From Treponema sp. (GTDB taxonomy: Bacteria; Spirochaetota; Spirochaetia; Treponematales; Breznakiellaceae): a DNA stretch of 12,121 nt. Numbering within the stretch: the first letter of the stretch is position 1; the number at the start of each line of letters is the position of its first letter. The stretch lies in contig JAITLF010000151.1 of the NCBI GenBank assembly GCA_031278025.1, positions 1-12,121 of the forward strand, written 5' to 3'. The notes under the pieces are model-generated. The model worked only from the letters and a program-made list of their open reading frames with translations. It was not told where the DNA came from and did no database searches. This document shows, piece by piece, positions 6,938-12,121 of the stretch. The position numbers and the translations under genes are program-made.

Positions 6938-7000
6938 ATGTCCCCTTTGGCGCGGGGGGATATCCGCGCAAACGCGGGGGATATCCGCGCAAACGCGGGG
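6938..7000. repeat. 21-bp tandem repeat able to form small hairpins
   Basis: Two nearly identical 21-bp units occur back to back (6960-6980 and 6981-7000). Each contains GATATCCGCG, CAAA and CGCGG, so CCGCG/CGCGG form a 5-bp stem over a CAAA tetraloop at 6964-6977 and 6985-6998. A degenerate unit of about 22 bp precedes them at 6938-6959. The period is a multiple of three, so short frames run through it, but no real gene is apparent. Confidence 0.7.
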
Positions 7001-7011
7001 CACACCCCCGA

Positions 7012-7040
7012 AGAGTGCGCGGGGCTCCGCCCCGCACTCT
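7012..7040. repeat. Strong GC-rich hairpin downstream of trpA
   Basis: Arms AGAGTGC..GGGGC and GCCCCGCACTCT pair over 12 bp, with a 2-nt GC bulge and a 3-nt loop (TCC at 7026-7028). It lies about 65-90 nt after the trpA stop codon in the direction of transcription. No T-run follows, so it is not a standard intrinsic terminator, but it may stabilise the mRNA 3' end or assist termination. Confidence 0.6.
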
Positions 7041-7103
7041 GCTGGGGGGCATGGGGCCGAAGGACCCCGGCCCTCCGGACCCCCAAAGGGGTGGCGAGGC
7101 CTC

Positions 7104-7883
7104 TTAGCGGCTCGCCGTCATCGCTTCCTTCATTTCCTTTACGTAGCGGTAGATGTGGGGTGCGGCTTCCTTGCCGTATTCCGCGGTAATCTTGACGATG
7201 GCGCTCCCCACGATGACGCCGTCGGCAACGCGGGCAAGCTCCTTTGCCTGGGCGGGGGTGTGTATGCCAAAGCCGACCGCCGCCGGCAGGTTTGTCGCGG
7301 AACGGACCTGGGCGATCCGTGCGGCAAGGCCGGCGTCTATGCCGCCCCGTATGCCGGTAACGCCCAGGGACGACACCATGTACAGGAATCCCGCCGCGTT
7401 CCGGGCGATTTCGGCGGCCCGCTCCCGCGAGGTGGGGGCGATGAGGGAAATAAGGTCCACCCCGCGCATCGACGCGGCGGGCCGTACTTCATCTTGCTCT
7501 TCAAACGGCAGGTCGGGGATGATGACGCCGTCCACGCCGCTTTCCTGACAACGGCGGAAAAAGCGGCCGTACCCGCACCGGAATACCGGGTTGAGGTAGG
7601 TGAGGAACACCAGGGGTACGGCGGTTTGCTTCCGTATGCGCGCTGCCATGCCGAATAGTTTTTCCGGCGTTGTGCCGGCGGCCAGGGCGCGGATGTTCGC
7701 ATCCTGAATGACCGGGCCTTCGGCAATGGGGTCCGAGAACGGGATGCCGATTTCCACCAGGTCCGCGCCGGCCCGGGTCATTTCCAGGACAGCGTCCGCG
7801 CAGGTTTCTATGTCCGGGTCCCCGCCGGTTACAAAGCCGATAAACGCCGTTCCCTTTTCAAAAGCCCGCGCAATGTTACTCAT
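7104..7883 (-). CDS. trpA: Tryptophan synthase alpha subunit
   Basis: Cleaves indole-3-glycerol phosphate to indole and glyceraldehyde 3-phosphate and passes indole to TrpB through the complex tunnel. 259 residues, close to the usual 260-270. Motifs: FVTGGDPD near residue 17, [10 protein letters not shown] with catalytic Glu44 (Glu49 in the E. coli enzyme), IPDLPFEE, the loop GVTGIRGG, and the phosphate-binding GFGIHTP and GVIVGSAIV. The second catalytic acid (Asp60 in E. coli) is Glu55 here, within AEGP. The ATG at 7881-7883 overlaps the end of trpB by 8 nt and has GGAAGGA upstream. A longer open frame upstream runs inside trpB and is not the start. It is the last gene of the operon. Confidence 0.96.
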   Translation of the reverse strand: MSNIARAFEKGTAFIGFVTGGDPDIETCADAVLEMTRAGADLVEIGIPFSDPIAEGPVIQDANIRALAAGTTPEKLFGMAARIRKQTAVPLVFLTYLNPVFRCGYGRFFRRCQESGVDGVIIPDLPFEEQDEVRPAASMRGVDLISLIAPTSRERAAEIARNAAGFLYMVSSLGVTGIRGGIDAGLAARIAQVRSATNLPAAVGFGIHTPAQAKELARVADGVIVGSAIVKITAEYGKEAAPHIYRYVKEMKEAMTASR

Positions 7884-9063
7884 GAATGTCCTTCCCCCGA
7901 TACCGCGCAATGGCGGCCACATCCTTGTCCCCCCTTCCGGAGAGGCAGATGATGATAGTCTCGTCTTTCCCAAGCTGAGGCGCCAGATGGCGGGCATAGG
8001 CTACCGCGTGGGCGCTTTCTATGGCGCAGATGATCCCCTCGGCCCGGGCCAGGTATTCAAAGGCGCATACCGCCTCTTCATCGGTAACCGGTACATATTC
8101 CGCCCGGCCTGAATCGTGGAGCCACGCGTGTTCCGGCCCTATGCCCGGATAGTCCAGCCCGGCGGAAATCGAATAGACCGGGGCTATCTGGCCTTCGCCG
8201 TTCTGGCAGAAGTAGGACTTCATGCCGTGAAAGATACCCACGCTGCCTTTGGCGATGGTGGCGGCGTGTTTGTCCGTGTCCAGGCCCCGGCCCGCCGCCT
8301 CGCAGCCGATGAGCCTGACGCCGGCATCGGGGATGAAGTGGTAGAACATGCCCATAGCGTTGCTCCCGCCTCCTACACAGGCAAGGACCGCCGCCGGCAG
8401 CTTCCCCTCCTTCTGTAGAATCTGCCGCCGCCCTTCCCGGCTTATCACGCTCTGAAAATCCCGGACTATGGTGGGAAAAGGATGAGGCCCCATGACCGAC
8501 CCCAGGGCGTAGTGGGTATCGTGGACCCGGCCAACCCATTCCCGCATGGTCTCGTTTACCGCGTCCTTTAGGGTCCGTGTCCCGGAGGCAACGGCATGTA
8601 CCGCGGCCCCCAAAAGGCGCATCCGGTACACGTTCAGGGCCTGCCGCCCGGTATCTTCCTGGCCCATGAAGATTTCGCACCGCAGCCCCAGCAGTGCCGC
8701 GGCGGTGGCGACGGCGACCCCGTGCTGCCCCGCGCCGGTCTCGGCAATGAGCCGGGTCTTCCCCATCTTCTTCGCCAAAAGCGCCTGGCCCAGTACGTTG
8801 TTGATTTTGTGAGACCCCGTATGATTCAGGTCCTCCCGCTTCAGGTAAACCTTTGCCCCCCCAAGGTCGGCGCTCATCTTTTCCGCGTAGTATAACAACG
8901 AAGGCCGTCCGGCGTAATTTTTGAGCAGCCCCTCAAGCTCCGCCGTAAAGTCCGGGTCATCCTTGTATTGATTGTATGCCTTTTCAAGATTGATGATTTC
9001 GTTCATCAGGGTTTCGGGAATGTACTGCCCGCCGTAACCGCCAAATCTGCCGCTCTTATTCAC
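7876..9063 (-). CDS. trpB: Tryptophan synthase beta subunit
   Basis: PLP enzyme that condenses indole with L-serine to give tryptophan, working in an alpha2beta2 complex with TrpA. 395 residues, the usual length for the TrpB1 type. The PLP lysine is Lys86 in HTGSHKINN. The catalytic glutamate is Glu108 in AETGAGQHG. The PLP phosphate loop is GGGSNAMG (231-238), and CLSGRGDKD near 373-381 carries the serine facing the pyridine nitrogen. The start is GTG at 9061-9063, read from the sequence. It overlaps the trpF stop as GTGA, and GGAGG lies 6 nt before it. It overlaps trpA by 8 nt at the other end. Confidence 0.97.
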   Translation of the reverse strand: MNKSGRFGGYGGQYIPETLMNEIINLEKAYNQYKDDPDFTAELEGLLKNYAGRPSLLYYAEKMSADLGGAKVYLKREDLNHTGSHKINNVLGQALLAKKMGKTRLIAETGAGQHGVAVATAAALLGLRCEIFMGQEDTGRQALNVYRMRLLGAAVHAVASGTRTLKDAVNETMREWVGRVHDTHYALGSVMGPHPFPTIVRDFQSVISREGRRQILQKEGKLPAAVLACVGGGSNAMGMFYHFIPDAGVRLIGCEAAGRGLDTDKHAATIAKGSVGIFHGMKSYFCQNGEGQIAPVYSISAGLDYPGIGPEHAWLHDSGRAEYVPVTDEEAVCAFEYLARAEGIICAIESAHAVAYARHLAPQLGKDETIIICLSGRGDKDVAAIARYRGKDIHE

Positions 9064-9770
9064 TCCGTTCCTCCATTCAGATTTACGAACTCGTGTTTCC
9101 GTACTAATTCTACCAGGCGCAGTATCTTGTCCCGGTCTTTTACCCCGCCGGTTTCCGCGCCGCTTGAGACATCGATCCCGTAAAAAGCTAAACCCAGGGA
9201 GGGTATGCCCCCCGCGTTCACCGCCAGGGCTTCTGACAGGGTATGGACATCAACGCCCCCGGCGAGGAAGTAGGGGAACCCGGAAGGCCGGAACGAGGGG
9301 CCGGACGTGCGGGACATGCCCGCGGCTTCCCCCTCCCGTACAACAAGCTGCCAGTTGAACCGCTCGCCGGTTCCCCCGGCCCCGTGGTCCAGGAGCAGGA
9401 AGTCCGCTCCCCCTCCCGCCGCCCGGGGCAGCAGATCGTCCCGTGTCTTCACCGGCGCCGCCTTGATCACCTGAGCATCGCAGGCTTCCCGCAGGCATCT
9501 GATGTACCCCTCATCCTCGCCGCCGTGAAGCTGGACAACGGCGATAGTCCCCGCCCGGCAGAGGGCGGCTATGTCCTTAACCGGGGCGTTCACGAAGACC
9601 CCCACCGGGACTATGCCCGCCCCCAGCTTGGAGCGCAGCCGCGCCGCCTGGGACGGCGTTACCTGCCGCCGGCTTTTCGCGAATACAAACCCGATATAAT
9701 CCGGACGGGCTTCGTTCACAAAGGCTATGTCTTCCTCCCGAAAGAGGCCGCAGATTTTGATTTTAGGCAT
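9060..9770 (-). CDS. trpF: Phosphoribosylanthranilate isomerase
   Basis: Performs the Amadori rearrangement of N-(5-phosphoribosyl)anthranilate to CdRP. A single TIM barrel with KICG at residues 5-8 (catalytic Cys), [41 protein letters not shown] (catalytic Asp) and FLAGGVD, ending with GIDVSSGAE and a C-terminal helix. At 236 residues it is longer than the common 200-210. The extra part is mostly the segment around residues 170-188, between the GGTG loop and FLAGGVD. The ATG overlaps the trpC stop by 8 nt and has no strong ribosome site, so translation is probably coupled to trpC. Confidence 0.95.
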   Translation of the reverse strand: MPKIKICGLFREEDIAFVNEARPDYIGFVFAKSRRQVTPSQAARLRSKLGAGIVPVGVFVNAPVKDIAALCRAGTIAVVQLHGGEDEGYIRCLREACDAQVIKAAPVKTRDDLLPRAAGGGADFLLLDHGAGGTGERFNWQLVVREGEAAGMSRTSGPSFRPSGFPYFLAGGVDVHTLSEALAVNAGGIPSLGLAFYGIDVSSGAETGGVKDRDKILRLVELVRKHEFVNLNGGTE

Positions 9771-10569
9771 GTGCTGAACCCCGCAGTTCTTCCAGATACC
9801 GCTTCTTGTCCGCTGCCTTCATCAGGGATTCGCCTATCAGCACGCCGTCTATGGCGTATTCCCGTAAAACACGAAGGTCTTCGCCGCTTTGCACGCCGCT
9901 TTCCGCCACAACCAGGGTCCCCGGCGGGATATGCCGCCTGATCCGGCCCGTCGTCCCCAGATCAACCTGAAACGTGCGGAGGTCCCGGTTGTTGATCCCG
10001 ATGATCCGCGCCCCGGCGTCCAGGGCCATCCGCGCTTCCTCCGGGGTGTGGACTTCCACCAGGGCCGCGAGATCAAGGCCGGCGGCAAGGCAGACGTATT
10101 CCTCCAAAAGGCCCGGCCCCAAAAGGGCGCAGATGAGCAATACCGCGCCGGCCTTAAGGAGGACCGATTCGTAAATCTGATAGGAATCTACTATAAAGTC
10201 CTTCCGCAGCACGGGTACGCGTACGGCCGCGGCTATCTCGCGAAGGCAGCGGACGCTGCCCAAGAAGTATTCAGGCTCGGTAAGCACCGATATCGCCGCC
10301 GCCCCCGCCGCCTCGTATTCCTGGGCGATCCGCATATAGGGAAAGCGTTCCGCGATGACGCCTTTGGAAGGGGATGCCTTCTTCACCTCGCAAATGAAGG
10401 ACAGCCCCGGCCCGGCAATGGCCGCCTCAAAAGACCCGGCGGTTCCCGCCTCCGCCGCCCGGTTCTCCAGAGCCGCCAGAGCGCGGTCCTGAATCAGGGC
10501 GGGAGGAACCGCTTCCCGGTCCCTGGCCACCCGCAGCCGGGTATGGGCGGCAATCTCGTCCAGGATCAC
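9763..10569 (-). CDS. trpC: Indole-3-glycerol phosphate synthase
   Basis: Converts CdRP to indole-3-glycerol phosphate. A TIM barrel of 268 residues with all main family motifs: [13 protein letters not shown] (57-70), VLRKDFIVD with catalytic Lys123, VEVH with Glu172, GINNRDL (191-197), VVAESGV and GVLIGESLM. The start is GTG at 10567-10569, overlapping the trpD stop as GTGA, with GGGAG upstream. It is a separate gene from trpF, unlike the fused enterobacterial form. It overlaps trpF by 8 nt. Confidence 0.96.
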   Translation of the reverse strand: MILDEIAAHTRLRVARDREAVPPALIQDRALAALENRAAEAGTAGSFEAAIAGPGLSFICEVKKASPSKGVIAERFPYMRIAQEYEAAGAAAISVLTEPEYFLGSVRCLREIAAAVRVPVLRKDFIVDSYQIYESVLLKAGAVLLICALLGPGLLEEYVCLAAGLDLAALVEVHTPEEARMALDAGARIIGINNRDLRTFQVDLGTTGRIRRHIPPGTLVVAESGVQSGEDLRVLREYAIDGVLIGESLMKAADKKRYLEELRGSAHA

Positions 10570-11603
10570 CTGAGTTCTCCCCCGGCGGACGGCTCCGCCG
10601 CCGACAGGCGGATGAACCGTTCAAGCTGTTCCCGTGCCTTGCCGCTGTCGATAACGTCCCGGGCCAGGGCCAGGGCATCCGCCAGGGAAAGCTCTGGCCG
10701 GGCGATATGGATAGCCGCGGCGGAGTTGAGGAGCACCGCGTCCCGTTTGGGGCCCGGCGCTCCCGCGAGGATCTCCCGCGTTATCCCGGCGTTATCCGCC
10801 GGCGCGCCGCCGGAGAGGTCTTCCTTCTTGCACCGCTTAAGGCCGAACTGTTCCGGCTCAATCACGGAGAATTCAAACTCGCCGTTACGCACTTCGCAGA
10901 TAGACGTGGGAGCGCTTAGGGAGATCTCGTCCAGGCTGTCCTGGCCGTAGACCACCAGGGCGCGTTTTACCCCCAGGTTGGAAAGCACCCGCGCCATAGG
11001 CTCAAGCAGGTCCGGATCGTAGACCCCCAGGAGTTCCATGTTCGCCCCCGCCGGATTGGCCAGGGGCCCCAGGATGTTGAAGATGGTGCGGATGCCCAGC
11101 TCTTTCCGTACCGGGGCCACGTACTTCATGGAGATATGGTAGTTTTGGGCGAACAGGAAACAAAGGCCGATGGTCTTAAGGAGGCGCAGGCTCCGCTCCG
11201 GCGAAACCATGATGTTCACCCCCAGGGCCTCCAGCACGTCCGCCGCCCCGGACTTGCTGGAGGCCGCCCGGTTGCCGTGTTTTGCCACGGGAATTCCCGC
11301 GGCGGAAATGACTATCGCCGAGGTGGTAGAAATGTTGAAGGAGTTGGACCGGTCTCCGCCGGTGCCGACGATTTCCAGAACATCCATGTCGTGAAGGATG
11401 CGGATGCAGTGCTTCCTCATGCCCGCGGCGGAAGCGGTAATCTCCTCTATGGTTTCGCCTTTTACCGCCATAGCCGTAAGAAAGGCCGCCATCTGAATTT
11501 CGCTGGCCGCTCCGCTCATGATTTCGTCCATGACGCCTTCGGCCATTTCATAGCTCAGGTTTTCCCGCTTCGCCGCCTTTACTATCGCCTCTTTAATGAT
11601 CAT
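10566..11603 (-). CDS. trpD: Anthranilate phosphoribosyltransferase
   Basis: Joins anthranilate to PRPP, the first step of the pathway encoded here. 345 residues, typical for stand-alone TrpD. Motifs: the PRPP loop GTGGD (80-84), NISTTSA (90-96), [12 protein letters not shown] (108-119), and further on [25 protein letters not shown]. The ATG at 11601-11603 is preceded by GAGGAG at 7 nt. The open frame extends upstream to 11735, but that extension is basic and has no family similarity. It is the first gene of the operon after the leader. No TrpG glutaminase domain is fused to it, and no trpE or trpG lies beside it. Confidence 0.96.
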   Translation of the reverse strand: MIIKEAIVKAAKRENLSYEMAEGVMDEIMSGAASEIQMAAFLTAMAVKGETIEEITASAAGMRKHCIRILHDMDVLEIVGTGGDRSNSFNISTTSAIVISAAGIPVAKHGNRAASSKSGAADVLEALGVNIMVSPERSLRLLKTIGLCFLFAQNYHISMKYVAPVRKELGIRTIFNILGPLANPAGANMELLGVYDPDLLEPMARVLSNLGVKRALVVYGQDSLDEISLSAPTSICEVRNGEFEFSVIEPEQFGLKRCKKEDLSGGAPADNAGITREILAGAPGPKRDAVLLNSAAAIHIARPELSLADALALARDVIDSGKAREQLERFIRLSAAEPSAGGELR

Positions 11604-11810
11604 TACGATACTCCTCTGCCTTTTAGATTTACGTTTACAAAAGAAATTTCCCCGTATCCGTTTCCCCCCGGCGGGCCAAAACGGATTCCGGATGAAGCCG
11701 CACGCCGCCGGATGATCCCGGCGCGGTACCGCCATGATCCCGCCGTCTTCGGCACGGGCGGTACCCCTAAGGACGTTCGGGATGGCCCCTCAGTTTCCCT
11801 CCGCGGCATC
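11604..11810 (-). promoter_or_regulatory. Structured leader of the trp operon
   Basis: About 200 nt separate the candidate promoter from trpD. A strong stem-loop occupies 11656-11686 (arms ATCCGTTT/AAACGGAT, extendable by CCG/CGG across a small internal loop). Farther upstream two 9-bp direct repeats (ATGATCCCG on the plus strand at 11712-11720 and 11734-11742) flank the palindrome CGGTACCG. No leader peptide with tandem Trp codons is visible, and no T-run directly follows the stem. A regulatory role is inferred from the length and structure only. Confidence 0.4.
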
Positions 11811-11842
11811 TTTATATCGGCGGTTTCTTTACATAATGTCAA
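11811..11842 (-). promoter_or_regulatory. Candidate promoter of the trp operon
   Basis: On the minus strand a perfect TTGACA (11842-11837) is followed by an AT-rich patch. TATAAA lies 20 bp after it (11816-11811), longer than ideal. A weaker box GATATA fits at 18 bp. It lies just after the stop of the proline-rich reading frame. It is the only promoter-like sequence I see before trpD. Confidence 0.4.
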
Positions 11843-11852
11843 GGCCTTCGCC

Positions 11853-12121
11853 TTAAAAATTGAGCGCCGCCCGGACCGCGCCGGGGGGCGGGGCCGGCGC
11901 GCCGGGAAGCGGGGCCGGCGGTTCGGGAAGCGGGGCCGGCGCGCCGGGAAGCGGGGCCGGGGCGCCGGGGCGCGGGGCTGGGGCTTCGGGGAGCGGGTCC
12001 GGGGCTTCGGGGAGCGGGGCCGGCGCGTCGGGAAGCGGGGCCCGCGCGACGGGGAGCTGCGTTCGGACGTGCGGGATGGGTGCAGGACGGGTGGGAGGGA
12101 GGGAGGGGGGGCAGGGGGGAG
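11853..12121 (-). CDS. C-terminal part of a proline-rich repeat protein (partial)
   Basis: One minus-strand frame is open from the window edge to a TAA at 11853-11855. It reads as a proline-rich tail with eight heptads of the type P-x-A-P-A-P-L, where x is Gly, Glu, Asp or Val, and ends in GAVRAALNF. The repetition comes from the 21-bp DNA repeats. Such Pro/Ala tails occur at the ends or linkers of surface and envelope proteins, but nothing identifies the protein. Very GC-rich DNA has few stops, so other frames are open too, including a plus-strand Gly/Ala frame. I favour this one because it matches the strand of all other genes and keeps a regular Pro/Ala pattern. The start lies outside the window. 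Confidence 0.4.
   Translation of the reverse strand, partial: PPCPPSLPPTRPAPIPHVRTQLPVARAPLPDAPAPLPEAPDPLPEAPAPRPGAPAPLPGAPAPLPEPPAPLPGAPAPPPGAVRAALNF
11888..12055. repeat. Eight tandem copies of a 21-bp GC-rich repeat
   Basis: Units begin GCGGGGCCGG on the plus strand and start at 11888, 11909, 11930, 11951, 11972, 11993, 12014 and 12035. All are exactly 21 bp. Copies 1 and 3 are identical over the full unit; the others differ at a few positions. The exact three-base multiple, with no indels over eight copies, suggests selection for a reading frame. Confidence 0.9.
12089..12119 (+). other. G-quadruplex-forming G-run array
   Basis: The plus strand carries GGG-T-GGG-A-GGG-A-GGG-A followed by a run of seven G, CA and a run of six G. 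Four or more G-tracts with one-base loops are the classic pattern of a stable G-quadruplex. The minus strand reads as Pro/Ser codons in the partial frame. Whether it forms in the cell is unknown. Confidence 0.6.

Larger units (their letters stand above)
6624..7103. other. Gene-poor spacer between the trp and sugar operons
   Basis: About 480 bp without a gene I can support. Short open frames exist on both strands, but none combines a proper start, ribosome site and recognisable protein. The part near 6900-7100 is very GC-rich and holds tandem repeats and hairpins listed separately. The part near 6640-6900 shows nothing I can identify. No tRNA-like cloverleaf was seen. No intrinsic terminator with a T-run was found after trpA; termination may use the GC hairpins or Rho. 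Confidence 0.55.

Noticed and set aside
6960..7000. CRISPR or integrase attachment site
   Set aside because: Only two adjacent identical units without spacers, and no integrase or cas gene in the window.
7884..7997. N-terminal extension of TrpA
   Set aside because: It runs out of frame inside trpB; the ATG at 7883 has a ribosome site and gives the normal length.
11720..11733. T-box-like sequence in the trp leader
   Set aside because: It matches much of the conserved T-box string but lacks the essential TGGN element at the right place, and no terminator with a T-run or specifier loop is evident.
11603..11842. 79-codon frame ending in TAATG at trpD
   Set aside because: It starts with a TTG that is part of the candidate -35 box, has no ribosome site and no recognisable features. 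The TAATG junction is probably chance, and no tandem Trp codons suggest a leader peptide.
11888..12055. CRISPR array
   Set aside because: The units are contiguous with no unique spacers, so this is a tandem repeat, not a CRISPR.

Overview
The window looks like chromosomal DNA of a free-living or gut-associated bacterium with a moderately high and uneven GC content. My best guess is a spirochaete of the termite-gut Treponema type, from the general look of the proteins and the GC-rich repeats between operons. No rRNA or other phylogenetic marker is present, so this is an inference. Every gene I can support lies on the minus strand, so the reading order is from high to low coordinates.

Right part (about 12121 to 7104): the window opens with what looks like the C-terminal end of a proline-rich protein encoded by eight 21-bp tandem repeats. 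A candidate promoter and a leader of roughly 200 nt follow, then a compact tryptophan operon trpD-trpC-trpF-trpB-trpA. Adjacent genes overlap by 4, 8, 4 and 8 nt. Together the five enzymes convert anthranilate to tryptophan. The anthranilate synthase genes (trpE, trpG) are not in the window.

Middle (7103 to 6624): a gene-poor, repeat-rich spacer with a 21-bp tandem repeat and a strong GC-rich hairpin.

Sugar operon (6623 to 1835): a good sigma-70-like promoter with a palindromic operator-like site just downstream. It drives a GH13 alpha-glucosidase-like enzyme, a sugar-binding lipoprotein and two CUT1 (MalF/MalG-type) permeases. An intrinsic terminator sits between the binding protein and the permeases, which would favour binding-protein expression. 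No ATPase gene is present, so a shared MalK/MsmX-type ATPase elsewhere is implied. The logical role is uptake of an alpha-glucoside and its hydrolysis inside the cell.

Left part (1834 to 1): a spacer with two long inverted repeats, then an AT-rich major-facilitator transporter gene with its own promoter and two flanking palindromes. The first 364 bases hold no confident gene. They contain strong hairpins and, on the minus strand, a short stretch resembling the C-terminal motif of formylglycine-generating-enzyme (FGE/SUMF1) domains, possibly a decayed gene end or a diversity-generating-retroelement target remnant.
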